This document shows, in pieces, positions 1-11,479 of a DNA stretch of 64,000 nt; the first letter of the stretch is position 1; each line of letters begins with the position of its first letter. The DNA is from Fasciolopsis buskii (Eukaryota > Platyhelminthes > Trematoda > Plagiorchiida > Fasciolidae), in NCBI GenBank assembly GCA_008360955.1, contig LUCM01002338.1, forward strand, positions 1 through 64,000, read 5' to 3'. Below the pieces are notes generated by a model. It searched no databases and had not been told where the DNA came from. It was given only the letters and a program-made list of their open reading frames with translations. Made by a program: the position numbers and the translations under genes.

Positions 1-162
1 TTAGACTGTGTTTCGTGTGTTGGCTGCAGCAGCATCTTATCTTTTCCCGCCTGTGTAGGCGCACAGGATATTCACTCTTTTTATATAAACGTGTAACTCT
101 GGGGAAAAGCAGCGGTCAGTGAGGCTCGCCTTCCTGTTGAACGCTGAACGATGATCATTATG
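1..162 (+). mobile_element. RTE-type LINE, 3' UTR and tail (R1)
   Basis: This is the 3' end of an RTE non-LTR retrotransposon whose body lies left of the window. It carries the same succession of 3' UTR blocks seen behind the coding regions of the copies ending near 10.9 kb and 25.4 kb: a TTAGACTGTGTTTCG block, an ATCTTATCTTTTCCC block, a TGGGGAAAAGCAG block, a GTGAGGCT block and finally GCTGAACGATGAT. The element ends in short GAT/ATC-like triplets rather than poly(A), which is typical of the RTE clade. No coding sequence is present here. Confidence 0.85.
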
Positions 163-724
163 ACTTCTTTCGGTATGGTAGATGATTATATGTTTGCGGC
201 TATCGCCTGGTGATGGATGTCGGCAATTGTAGACCAGAGCTGAGCAGAGCGGTATGCCACCCGGAGCGTTCCCTGGTTGTGGGCGTGGGGACGATCACCA
301 AGCCGATTTTAGCTGTGAATAAAGTGGGGTTATGCTCACCGAATAAGCCGCCCCACACAAGCAGTGGTGCAGGTAATGGTGTGGTGGGTTCTTGCCTGAC
401 AAGCATCCTCCCAACAAAAAGCCACGATGCTGAGATGCCACTGTGACGTGGTGGATCGATCTCGCCCCCAAATATGGCCATTGCCCCCTTCCAGGAAAGA
501 TGAAAGAACTAGGTATTAGTCACCGGCTGGTCTCGAAATATCCTGCTCTCTTGCAGACCAAAAGTGCATCCTCGAACAAAAAGGCCAGGCGGTGCCAGGG
601 ACACAACCTGTAGTTTATCCTCGAGTTTTTTTTATGGCAAATCACGGGTCTCTTTGCTCTCGTTATATTACGGTGTCCCCGGAAATCGACGCTCCTCAGG
701 TTCTAATGATCAAGGTGATAAATC
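163..724. other. Unassigned, possible 5' leader of the following LINE
   Basis: I recognise no protein in this stretch. Open frames on both strands are short and overlap each other, with no coding motif. It sits directly upstream of a decayed plus-strand LINE endonuclease, so it may be that element's 5' leader, but no second copy in the window confirms this. Confidence 0.3.
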
Positions 725-3555
725 AACAAGCTGGGTCTCTTTCCTTCCGACGGCCAGCTTACATAACGTGTTGGAATGTGAGGATCCTGTTAGGGACCGG
801 GAGTCAAGGTTTCACGATGCGCAAACTACACGACTACCGAATATGTACTGCTTATTTGCCAGAAGTTCGTCTTCCCAATTGGGGCTCACAATGCATCATA
901 GTTCCAGGGACGGATACTGTCTTCTGGCTTTATCATAGTAGACCAGCGGACAGCTCTGGCCTCTGCGGTGTCCCAATTACCCTAAGAAAGCTAACACCTC
1001 AATATCTTCTAGACTAGCTGTAGCGTGTTTTGAAGAATCCTTCTAGAACTTGACGTTGGTGGTCTTTTGCGCGCCGACCGACATGGCTGACAACGCAGTG
1101 AAGAATGCCTTTTACTTTACACTGGAAAATTCAATTAAGTGTCTCAAGATGGGATTTAATGTTTGTTGCGGGAAACTGGAATGCGCGAACCCGCCTTTCG
1201 GACGAATCCACACCTGTGAGAACATGTCTCGACTGGCGAATTTCTCCGACGTGAGCAGGTTGATTGGTTGCAATACGCGCTTCCAACACCTAAAAACACG
1301 TTATAGCATAATATTAGAACAACGGTTGCACAACGCACTCAAAACCTCATGCGTTCCCGTTGGTTTTTGTCAGTGGAGGATCGTCGCGCATTTCGGGGTC
1401 CAGTACTGGTAAACTGCATTGTACAGATAACGTCCTGGTGTATGCTCGCCTTAGGTTCTGTTTGTCTATATACTCAAGGAAGCTACTACCAAGTCGATGA
1501 AACGGCGCTGCTTTGCGGATGCTGGGGAAACGCAGGGTGCTGTCTACTACGACAGAAAACCAGTCGATCACTATCGCCACTGCGCCAACAGACGAAGCCT
1601 CAATAGAAAACCGCTTGGAGGAACTAGGGAAAACTAGGGAAGACTTCAAAAAAATAAAGATAGGACCTCTGAAGCTACTTTTAGGCTGTCAAACAAAACA
1701 AAAGAAGCTCGCTTGTCGGGAAGTTCAGGATGCCACAGTTTAAAACTTGAAGTCATGCTCCACTAGAGCAGATCACGAGGGGTAGTGAATGAGTACGGCT
1801 GAGAAAACGGAGGTCGCATTAGGAACTGGAGACTTCGGCAAGTTCTTTTGACTTATCCGTTATGCTTCGAATAGACGCTACAACCGACAGCCCACTCTAC
1901 GTGATACAACAGGCCAGTTCATCCCTGAACAGCATAAGAAAATCGAGAAATGAGCAGAACACTGGTCAACTTCTTAACCAACCTGTATACAAAACAGCAA
2001 AGCCATCATTTTCATTTCGACTCTAGCTATGTGAGATTACGAACGTCGTTGATTAACTGAGGAGTCGAAGGGCTGCGGGAAAGGATAGTATTCCACCGGA
2101 AGCCTAAAAAATCTGTTTAACGCCTTTGATTAGTAGGCTCCATGACTTATTCCGATCTATTTGGGAATGCGAGATATTTCCAAGTCACTGGGGTGCGTCA
2201 ATCCTGCTACTCATTCCCAAGAAAGGCGCCAGAACGGTCTGCGAGAACTACAGAGGCACCAATCTAATTTACAGGATTGCAAATATTTTTTGTGCACTAC
2301 TTCTTAGTCTCTTTCCAACTTTGAGAGACCGCCGCACTAGGCCAAACCAGGGGGATTTAAACATGGCAGAGGTTGCATTGATCAAATGTTTGCAGTGTCG
2401 ATTTTTGGGACGCCGCTACAAGTTGCAGCAGCTCGCAATAGCATCTTTCATTGATTTCTGCGCTGTATTCGACTCAACTAACTGCGAGTCCCTGTGGGAA
2501 TTAATATAAACTGATGACGCCTGCCAAGATCTCAAGGGCTTACTATCCGTCTACCACCACACGAATACGGATGTACGATGAGGAATCTTCAGAACTCGCT
2601 TTCTATTCAGAGGAAGGCAGGGTTGTTCATTTTCTCCGGTTCCGTTCAATTTTGCCATCGATTGGACTATGAGTAGCTCGGTGACGGGCTATCCTGGTGT
2701 CTAGCTTAGCCGGTCGGTCCGTATTACGAATCTGGAGTTGGTGGACAAAGTCGTTGTGCTCCGTGGTTTTCCAGCCTTCATGTAGGCAATACTTGACTGA
2801 ATCACTATATTGCGAAAGTGAGCCTCGAAATCAACACGAGGAAACGAAAGGCTCCTCGATTTTCCCAAACTCAGGTTTCCAACGACTTTCCATCAATGGC
2901 GAGCGAATTGAAAATGTGCCCATCATTCAAATACTTAGGATCAGTTCTACTGCCGGACTAGCAAACGAAGGACAGTTACTACGAGGATCGACAATGCGCA
3001 TAAAGCACTTCTGAAACTTTAACGACTATTATGGGCATGCAATGAAATCAACCTTCAAACAAAGATTCGCGAGTTTCTCGCTACAGTCCGCCCCGTGCTC
3101 ACTTGCGGATGCGAAGTCTGGTCGGTACGAGTTGAGGATACCAAGAGGTTGGAACTATGTGATCACTGGTGCTTGCAACGAATCTTCCGGACAAACTAGA
3201 GAGAACTAACCGCTAACAACAAAATAAGGTAATATTGCGATATTGAACAACTATCCATCTTCCAACGCCCTCGGTTGCATTCGTTTGGTCATGGTTTCCG
3301 GCACTCAGACACAGAGCTCTCTCGATAAGCATTGTGTCCCGCACCCCACTTGGGATGGCGCTGTCGCCCTGGCGATTAACTGAAACTGTGGATCCTTGCC
3401 ATCGCAGGGGACTCGGAGCGTCTAGGATCAATTTACGGCTACCGCTACTGGAAGCGAAACTGAGTGGCGCTCCCTACGGATTTGGCCTCCAACCGCAACG
3501 CTTGGTCCGTAGTGATTCGCGATGTCCATGGAGCGGATTTATCCTTTAGCAGGAG
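725..3555 (+). mobile_element. Decayed LINE of a second RTE-like family (L1), endonuclease to C-terminus
   Basis: Successive short frames on the plus strand follow the order of an endonuclease/reverse-transcriptase polyprotein. Around 765-1015 a frame reads CWNVRILLGTGSQG and later LPEVRLPNWGS, which is the start of an APE-type endonuclease. Around 1065-1190 there is APTDMAD and a degraded GDWNART-like site. At 2126-2510 reverse-transcriptase pieces are visible: IPKKGARTVCENYRG, then FIDFCAVFDS (motif A). Around 3070-3190 lies the C-terminal GCEVWSVRVEDTKRLEL block, and near 3490-3540 a final NRNAWSVVIRD block. Every frame is broken by stops and shifts, so it is an old pseudogene copy. It differs clearly in sequence from the abundant RTE family in the rest of the window. 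Confidence 0.75.
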
Positions 3556-3589
3556 ATAATCGTGTAAGACTAAAGTACCCTGCTCAAAG

Positions 3590-4045
3590 TAATGGATAGC
3601 GCGATCTTGATTATCCTGTGCGACGACCGGTGCAGTGTGGAATTTGTTGTTTGTGCTTTTCAGGCAGGCTTGTGAACGAGTATTTTCAGGAATCCCAGCC
3701 AATAAGCAAAACGAAGAGGGTTCTCAAAGTCTGTGGTTTTAACAAGAACCCGTCCGCAAGCTGTCGTGAGAGGGCTGAGTGGAAATCCGTCTGCTTGGGT
3801 CAGTTATTCTTCCACTGTATTTTTCCGACTGAGTTTTTCGTCCACCCCAATTCTTTTACCCGAAGGATCAGAAGACTACTTCGTCAGGCCCCTATCTGTT
3901 TTAACTCCGGGAATGAGTGAATATGTCGCTTCAGACAAACGATCTTTGGTAACTCGTTGGGTCTTGAAGGCAATTTGTCACACCAGGTCAAAATGCAGAC
4001 TGACTGTGGCGATTGCAGTTATGAATAAGATGAGAGCACTCCACA
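3590..4045 (-). mobile_element. Old RTE 5' UTR fragment (R2)
   Basis: The plus-strand text is a degraded version of the antisense RTE leader at 23.9-24.3 kb. Matching landmarks occur in the same order: GATTATCCTGTGCGACGACC, a GGGTTCTCAA...GTGGTTTT...ACAAGAACC segment, TTCTTCCACTG with TTTTTCCGACTGAG, then GACTACTTCGTCAGGCC. Divergence is high, so this is one of the oldest RTE pieces here. It holds no coding capacity. Confidence 0.7.
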
Positions 4046-4333
4046 TTGACCATTTTGACTAACTGTACTTGAACTACCATAAATTTCTCATTTCCCTATA
4101 TCAGTGACGAGGAAAGCACTGCTGACTAAGCCATGATCCAATATTCGCGCCTTAGGATACAAAGAGTCAGACCGTTGGGGAAGTTTTGCGTGAAATACTA
4201 CAGATTGGGTCTAGTATAGAATGACAAAGTTTTTGTCAGTTTTTCTTCAAAACCAGGGACAGTTTACCTAATTGGTGCAGCATTGTGGATTCCATACAAT
4301 AACATCTATCTTTTTCTCCTCCCTCTTTTGCAG
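4046..4333. other. Unique sequence upstream of FUT8 exon 1
   Basis: No repeat or coding signal is recognised. It ends in a strong pyrimidine tract followed by TTTTGCAG at 4326-4333, which looks like a 3' splice site feeding the exon that carries the FUT8 start codon. A promoter cannot be identified; the transcription start is probably further upstream, possibly outside the window. Confidence 0.4.
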
Positions 4334-4386
4334 CCACTAAATCTAAACTTTGTTAATTGATCTTGTTGGCCCCATTATTCATTGAA

Positions 4387-4646
4387 ATGATTTTCCAAAG
4401 TAAGTGTGCTTTATTAGTTTCTAAAATCTCAGAGTTCTCTTCCTCCCTAGCCTTGAAAACTTTCTTGTTGACCATATTTCTATGGATTCTAGTGGTCGTT
4501 TACGTAGCTTTCTACTCATTCGGTATGGACTACAGAAGTGGATCTTCGAACTGCCAGGCTTTGGTAGGAACAGTCAGGACGCTGCGCAAACAGTTAGATG
4601 AAGGCTCAATCAAGATGGAAAATGTTTTGGAGCAGCTAAAATCTCA
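4387..4646 (+). CDS. FUT8: FUT8 coding exon 1: signal anchor and start of coiled-coil stem
   Basis: This exon encodes the N-terminus of an alpha-1,6-fucosyltransferase, a type II Golgi enzyme. ATG at 4387 is the first ATG after an in-frame stop (TAA 4354-4356). It gives a short cytosolic tail, a hydrophobic anchor at residues 25-46 (TFLLTIFLWILVVVYV core), then a luminal stem with VRTLRKQLDEGSIKMENVL, resembling the coiled-coil stem of animal FUT8. The exon ends after CA of the last codon (phase 2) before GTTAGT at 4647. An acceptor TTTTGCAG at 4331-4333 would place a short 5' UTR on the same exon. A second possible acceptor (TTCCTCCCTAG, to 4451) would instead require a start codon in an unseen upstream exon. 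Anchor and stem support the gene assignment; the exact start is uncertain. Confidence 0.72.
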
Positions 4647-5645
4647 GTTAGTTATTGTTTTTTATGAGGTCAAACTATTAGTTGTCTTCTAGATTTTTAT
4701 GCATTGTTCTTGAAAGAAGTAATTGTATACAACCAACACTTATCGGCATGGTTAGACAGTTTACTTGCCACCCATGTTGTTTAGCATTACTGCCTTTTCT
4801 ATACTCAGGAAATTGTTGTGTGTTTGACTGCGGACTATATCATTTCGTGCTATCTGACATCTAAAACTATTTAGTTTTGAGGTGAGGAATCCTGTAGCCA
4901 CAGAAACTTGAGACTTGGAATATTCTGTATGGAGTAGCTGGTCATTTATAGTAACGAGGTAGAGTTGATTGGAGCTGGAAGGCGATTGGACCTAGTGATT
5001 GGAGAGCTTCCGAAGTTGAATGACTGCCAATGCTTCCGTGAACCACTTTTCCTTAAGCTACCCTAAGATATAAATGGAAATTTTTTTTGATTTTATGGTG
5101 GACACTTGCAGACGTGTAACACTCATCATCTCTTTTGTGTTCGTGGAGTCTCCAAGTGGGGATAACAAAATAAGAATGTGGGATCCAGGCAGAAAAATTA
5201 CTTCTTTTCCTTATATATTTCGTTCTTTAGTTTCGATGGATGTAAATTTCCTTATGTTAACAATTTTACTGTTTTTCATTTAACTGGATTAATTTTTCAA
5301 TAAAGCTATCTAAGGATGAATAAGGTCCCCAGATTGGAGTGGTCTGTTTTGTTCAATAATTAGTTCACACTAAAGAATAGACCAGGTAAATTTTGGCATG
5401 GATTCGCCGTAACTTTGCAGAACAAATAGAAAACACCAAAAAATGGGTGGGGCTATTTTTGGTTTTTTACTTCTGCATCTACTTTCATTGCTTGTAATCA
5501 GCTCGGTTCAGTTTTCCAACCAATAACCTCATATCATCGCGCTCGTTTCAGTTGGTACCTCAAAGCTCTATCTACTCGAAAAAAACAAAAGATTTTGAGA
5601 AACAACAAAAGATTGGTTGGAGAATGCTAAGTGGAACAACTACCC
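4647..5645. other. FUT8: FUT8 intron 1, unassigned stretch
   Basis: AT-rich sequence with no recognised repeat or protein. Short open frames (for example near 5074-5283) carry hydrophobic residues but no family signature. Confidence 0.4.
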
Positions 5646-5649
5646 ACAG

Positions 5650-6195
5650 AAAAAGACTTTGTATGCAAGGACACTACCGACGGCGACATAGAGCCAACTC
5701 ATCTTCTGTCTCCAACCCTTGCTTTGGAGGTTTCGTGGTCCCGAACCCGGTAGTCCAACTCGATCTATGCAAACCGGCCCAGTGGTTAGGAGAACGTACA
5801 ACAAGGCGGTCCCTCCGTGGGCTTAGGCAAACATGTTGCAAACGGTGTAACCTATACAAATTCAGTACCCGTTGTAAATATTGAACCATAGGCCCCAATG
5901 CCCTATGTATAATCCCTGAGTTACTGAGAAGATTCCCCCACTATATTCTACTAGTACTACGAAGACAGCGGCATGCAAACACCGGAATTCTCACATCTGT
6001 TCTCAAGCCCATGTTTCGGAGGTCTGTGGCAGGACTGATCTTAACACTATTGTATAAACCCGACCGCTGATCGATAACCGAATATTACACTGAAACTACA
6101 GAAGCATCAAGTTGGTGAATGTCACTCGGGGTCTTGTTTATACATAATGACACTTCATCGGATATACCACCATAACGAGTGTTCTTACCGGCATC
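5650..6195 (-). mobile_element. LINE 3' fragment (L2), related to the copy at 51.2-51.8 kb
   Basis: Read on the plus strand, this stretch and 51165-51810 share an ordered set of similar blocks: CTCCAACC with TTGCTT and a GG-rich continuation, CCGGTAGTCCAACT, a CCGAGTTACT- or CTGAGTTACT-like site, and GATCGATAACCG near the right end. The partner copy encodes a recognisable LINE C-terminal domain on the minus strand, so this one is taken as the same element, more decayed. Its minus-strand 5700-5780 part translates to RSSWTTGFGTTKPPKQG, matching RSSWTTGLG in the partner. Confidence 0.6.
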
Positions 6196-7159
6196 CGTGG
6201 GAGAGGGGTGTACTAGGCACCTAGGGTGTGTATCTCCATCAAAAGGGCGTATGAACTAAGTAATTAGTTACCGGCCTCCAGTGAATTGCATGACCTTCAG
6301 ATCTTCCCACTGCCTTGTGAGTCAGACCATTTGGCCAAAGGCTGGGGATAAGGTCTCCTGAGTCAGCCGTTCACTTTAGTTTGGGCAAAGGAGTAGTATG
6401 AAGCCCCTAAACAAATCATAGATCCCAATGGGTTACCGTTTATGTGGCGACGAATGGGAGACCTATCGTGCCTGGTGAACTTTGCACACTGTTTCTTTTT
6501 TCATCTTTGTCGCTCACTGTTTTCGTCTCTCGCTATGATTTCGATAGCACACGATCTATAAGCAGATTTGCGCACATATTTATATCTTTATGCCGAGACG
6601 AAGCTACCCAGGAAACTGATAGACTGCAATTCGCTATCGCTCGGCTCGCTTCAACACCTATAAGGTTCGGTGTCACTCCAAGTTTCAAGGTCATAATATT
6701 AGTGTCCCTCAGCATCTATGAGGCACTCCGTGCTCCTGATTCAGGGATGACTTAAAAGGAGACAGAACCCGTGTACTTCACTCAATTCTCCCATAGAAGA
6801 ACAATGCCCAGACTCCAGTCAATCTAGCTCTGCAACAGCATTTCGCAATTTCGAGGTACAAAACAAATCCCAAAAATATCCACACTGTTGTTGTGGTGAT
6901 CGAGAAAATCTTCAAGCTTTCTTGGATCTTTGCTGAAGAACATAACATGATATAGATATTTTTTCTTGAGCAGTTGCCTGTCTGCGCAAACCGAAATCCC
7001 ACTGTTGACACATAAAAACATTGATTTTCATTATCATCTCAAAGTTAGAAAGTAAAGATGAAAGAACACAATCCTAATGAACATCATTTCTCGTGGTGAT
7101 CACAAGTGAAGGATCGCCGTAAACATGAACTCGGCTTCGACTGATCGCGCACAGAGATG
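6196..7159. other. FUT8: FUT8 intron 1, unassigned stretch
   Basis: No supported feature. Frames at 6444-6755 (+) and 6778-7021 (-) are open for 65-100 codons but show no motif, and they overlap other frames of similar length. Confidence 0.4.
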
Positions 7160-7790
7160 GATAAGTCCAATCATTTTCACTGATACGCCTTTTAATGATA
7201 GGCAGCGTCACAGTGTCACACAATCTGCTAAGTCAAACATCGCCTGCAAATCAAGGAAGACAAGGAGCGTGGATCTACTTAAAGTGTTCTAATGTTCGAA
7301 GCTTTGTCCCAGGGTAACGACTTCGTCAATAAATTCCTGAGCGGATTGGGAACCGGTTTGGTTTCTCGCGTGCACATTTTGCGCGCATTAAATTATTAGC
7401 AGAAAATGGGGTCCGTGGTCAGTTTGATTGCGATCTTTACTAGACTAATTATTTTATGGTTCTCACGTTACTCGTAAACTCACGTAATCACTGATCCACC
7501 TCAGTCCTCAGAAACCTGTTCTGCTGTCAAAACTGATCTCAGGAGTTTTGCTAATTCCTATGCTGGCACTTAATAACGATCCTTGAGGAGGGACGGAGAA
7601 AGCCCATCTCGTCCAGCCGCCTTATGCCTTTTAGGTAAACCCATCTGCCTGATTGCCCCCCCTTCTGATAGAGGACTGGTGTCCGTCTGTATTAGTTTAC
7701 TCGTAGGCAAAATAGGAAGACACATTGTGGCGATGGAGCAACTAATATGTTTCCTGAAATATTGTGCCCAATGCTCCAGCCGACATATCT
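7160..7790 (-). mobile_element. LINE reverse-transcriptase fragment (L3), second family
   Basis: On the minus strand, from 7800 leftwards, the order fits the linker and first reverse-transcriptase motifs. RLEHWAQYFRKHIS comes first, then LPKRHKAAGRDGLSPSLLK at about 7570-7640. Further left, at about 7200-7380, a broken frame reads NQTGSQSAQEFIDEVVTL, a decayed version of the NQAGFRPGRGCIDQIFTL motif, followed by FLDLQAMFDLAD (motif A, FDS region). Stops and shifts are frequent. Both ends look truncated, the right one by the RTE copy that follows. Confidence 0.7.
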
Positions 7791-10700
7791 GATCCTCCAA
7801 GTCGGGGGTTGGTCTGAGTTAGCAGCTCAGTCGGAAAAACGAATGAAAGACTAATTGATCCAAGTAGATGGGCTTCCACTAAGCTATTCCCCGCTGCCTT
7901 GTGGTCAGGTTCTTGTCAAAACCAAAGGCTTTGATTGAGAGCCCTTATGGTTCTTCTGTTTAGCGGCTGGACTCCCTAGCAGTACCCGTCCATCAATCCC
8001 CATGAGTCACACGCCTACAGAGAAGCCATTTTGGACTGGATCCCAGTTAACAGTGAGATTTCAGGGATCAGTCTTCGTCTGGAATGATAGTAGTGTTGAG
8101 CGCAGTTTATTTGTCATCTCGGCATTCACTCCAACAGACTGCATTACTGACATGGAGAAAGACGAGTTTTACGATAACCTCATCACCTTTGTTCGGAAGA
8201 GCAAATTCTCTGACATTGTAGTGATAGCAGGTGATTTTCATGAACAAGTTGGAAAAGCGAATGCATCGGAATCCTGTTTAGGTGGACGCTGTACTTTGCC
8301 TCCTCAGATAACGGGGAAAGACGTCTCCATTTTTGTACAGAAAATCGTTTATTTTTATCTAGTACTAATTTCCGACTCAGTTCGCTTCGCACAGAGACAT
8401 GGTGCTCTAGCTCGTTGTGGTAGTCTGAGTCAGATCGAGCATATTGCAGTAAGCTAACGTTGGCGCGGTTCTGTCCAGAACTGTAGATCGTACTGGACCA
8501 TGTACGTTGAATCGGACAATGCGTTAATTTTGATGGGATTTTTGCTGCAGCTCAACGGCCATCCACGGAGGCCACAAACCCGATTGGCTGTCGAACGTCT
8601 GTCTCATTCGACTGTTCGCAACAGCTTTGAGGTGAAACTGATCGAGAAACTAAGGACTCCGACGAGCAGCATTGTAAACGAGCAATGGGATAAAATTAAG
8701 CAGGCTTTCTATTTGGCAGCAGATTTTGCCTGTGGTCCTATGTATAGCGTTTATCAAAGACACTGGATCTCGCAAGGGACGCTTTGTTTAGTGGAGCAAA
8801 ATTGCCAGCTCCTTAACTGCAAGGAAGTGAATAAGATGCGTGGACAGTTGCAGCGTAAGTTGGCGATAAGCCTTAAGAATGACCGTTGAAAATGGTGGGT
8901 TTAGGTAGCCGAAGAGATGGAGGAAGCGGCCACTTCATCAGGTGACAGCCAAAGACTGTTTAGGCTTATACGCGACAGCGGTGGCCGGCGAACTTCGGTT
9001 AGTGATTTCGTGTGCGATAGGAATGGGGAGCTCATCCATGGTAGACAGGAAAGACTGGACCGTTGGGCAGAGCATTTCAAGAATCAGTTTAGCTGGCCAC
9101 ACGCTTACCTATTTAGTCCGACGTGTGGATCTGCAAATCCTCGGGAGGTGTCACTTGGTCCCCCAACGGAAGAGAACGTGAAGTTGAATATTCGGCTTCT
9201 GAAGAGGGTAAAAGCAGCCCGTCCTGAAGAACTTCTCCAGTTCGTTTCGAACTGGATGGAGAAGCTCTGAGAAAATCAATTACCTCTTTTCCTCTTAATA
9301 TTTAGAACGTGTAACGTATTCAGTTATCGTTGGGTGAGTCACTGATTGCACCGATCCTCAAGAAGGGCACACGGTACGACTGTAACAATCATTGTGGGAT
9401 TAGTTGAACTCTGATAGTTACTGAGGTGTTGGCCTCGATAATGCTGCGTCGTTTAACACCGATTCGCGAGAGTAATATCCGCGAACCAGGAGGCCGAAAT
9501 TCGTCCAGGTCGAGATTGCATCGACCAGATATTCACTCTTCGACAGATACTCGAAACGCGCCACACGCACCGCCGCCCTACGATCGTAGTCTTCCCCGAC
9601 TTGAAAGGTGCTTTCGACTCCGTGGGTCGAACAGCATTATTCAGTGCTCTCCACCGGAAGGTTATGTCAGCGAAGTTTGTGAACGTGTTGCGAGCATTGT
9701 ACTCTCATACCTATGGTCGCGCGAAGGTATACGGCGAACTATCAAGTTCATTCGGAACGAATGGCGGCTTTCGACAAGGGTGTCCCATCTCTCCATTCTT
9801 GCTCAATTTCGTCATGGACGAGGTGATGGAATATGCTTTAGGAGGTCTCCGGGATGTAGGAGTGGAACTGGGAAGTGGAGGGAAGCTATGTGACCTAAAC
9901 TGCGCAGATGACGTTGTGTGCCTTTTCGAGTCTGCGGACCATGCACAACAGGCACTAGATAGATTGTCGAGATCGGTTGCTCGGCTTGGCATGTGCTTTG
10001 CACCTGCAAGGTACAAGTGCTGTTGCAAGACTGGACTGCAGCAGTAACGAAATTGGTGCTGAGCGGAGAGGAACTAACGATTGTAGACCGTTTCACTTAC
10101 CTTACCAGTTGCGTGTCGAACGATGGTAGCTCGGGAGTGGAGGCAAATACGCGTGTACCGAAAGCTTGACTGGCTTGCGTTGGACGGAATCACTTTTGCC
10201 ATCGGTCTGGTACTTCACTCAAATCGAAAGGTCATGTGTATTGTGCGGCAGTGCGCTCAGTTCTGTTGTACGGTTCCGAGAAATGGAATATACGTGTGTG
10301 AGATGTTCGTCGGTTGGAGGTTTTCGACCACCGATACTTACGTAGTATGGCTAGGATTGGATGGAGTGACCGGGTGAGTAATATTGAGGTTAGGAATCTG
10401 GTATTGATTGGCATTTCTGAGGATAGCTTGTTTCAGCGTACGAAACTAATTAGACTACGCTGGTTGGGTCACGTGTTGCGTATGACGAACACTCGTCTAC
10501 CATATCGTGTCCTATTTTGTGTTCCTGTTAAAGAATGGAAGAAGCCTTTTGGAGGTCAACAGATGAGGTGGCAATATGGAATGAGAAAATGTACAGCGAA
10601 CTTAGTTAGAGTATGTGTCTCCAATCTTCTTTGTTGTGGTCCGAAAGACTCGTTGGCTTGCTGGCTGGAGACACTTAAGGATATAGCAGTGAACCGTGAA

Positions 10701-10910
10701 CAGTGGCGATCGTGCTGTCATTTTCTATCGAATCCGATCGATGAATGAATTCTTCTGTTCAGTTAGAGTTTATTCCGTGTGTTGGTGCACTCGTTGTTCC
10801 CTTTGGATTTTCACCTTTTATATAAAAACCTCTCTGTTGTGAAGGGCAGCAGTCAGTGAGGCTTGCCTTGCTTTTCAACGCTGAACGATGATGAAGATAA
10901 TGATGATGAA
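7791..10910 (+). mobile_element. RTE-type LINE, nearly complete but defective (R3)
   Basis: The order is 5' UTR part (7791-8001), endonuclease (8002-8460), linker (8500-9270), reverse transcriptase (9300-10050), C-terminal domain (10080-10740), 3' UTR and a GATGAT-rich tail to 10910. The endonuclease keeps SLFVISAFTPTDC and a GDFHEQVGK site where related copies have GDFNAQVGK, so a catalytic Asn is replaced. About 500 bp of the 5' coding region is missing: the leader codons jump from MSHTPT straight to the segment equal to LLDWIPVNS. The reverse transcriptase has a changed catalytic box (NCADDVV instead of DYADDVV). Stops and shifts separate the domains. It lies in intron 1, sense to FUT8. 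Bases 7905-8563 are identical to 21515-22173. Confidence 0.9.
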
Positions 10911-11003
10911 TTTTTTTTCGTGTTTTCGTGTTTGGCCAACCAGATTTGGCAGACCGAGGCCATTATGTGACCGGCGTATGATGCTGTCGAATTGCATATT
11001 CTT

Positions 11004-11150
11004 CATCATCATCGTTCAGCGTTAAACAACAACGCAAGCTTCGCTGACCGCTGTCTTTTCTCCTAGGTTACGTATGTCTGTCAGTAGATTGAATATCCAA
11101 GAGGAGCAGAAAGGGGGCCACTACCGTTGAGAAAAGATAAGACGCTGCTA
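11004..11150 (-). mobile_element. RTE 3' UTR fragment (R4), tail-to-tail with R3
   Basis: The plus strand starts with CATCATCATCGTTCAGCGTTAAAC, the reverse complement of the RTE tail, then follows the antisense 3' UTR order (GCTGACCGCTG, a TTACG site, GAATATCCAAG, AAAAGATAAGACGCTGCT). It is a severely 5'-truncated copy containing UTR only. Only about 90 bp separate its tail from the tail of the copy ending at 10910. Confidence 0.8.
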
Positions 11151-11479
11151 TAAGGTTAGTTCACTCTTGTGCATGTTCGGAACCTTCAGTAATGATCTCT
11201 GTCACTCCTGTCTTTAAAGTCATTGCTCCGTGTACGATTAATTTCATCCTCGTTGGTTCAAGACGTGTGTGCGTGCATGGGTGACTGTTACTTGGAAGCG
11301 GGAATCACCGTTTCCTACCGATCTATACCGGCTATCCATTTATCGTCCGACACACTACTTTCCCTTGGAACACAAGTCGTTAGGACCGGCCAAATTCTTT
11401 CGTTTAGTGAGTTTATTTCTTGGGGAGACGTTCACAAACCCAAACAAAGCATGGTGGAAGCAAGATAGGTTTTTCCTGT
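11151..11479. other. FUT8: FUT8 intron 1, unassigned stretch
   Basis: No recognised repeat or gene. A plus-strand frame runs from 11269 into the next feature, and may be part of the Penelope-like fragment there, but its first half shows no motif. Confidence 0.35.

Noticed and set aside
4357..4386. FUT8 start at 4357
   Set aside because: The codon there is TTG, directly after an in-frame TAA; the first ATG is 4387.
5700..5900. Arg-rich minus-strand frame (74 codons) as a small basic protein
   Set aside because: It is part of the LINE 3' fragment shared with 51.2-51.8 kb.
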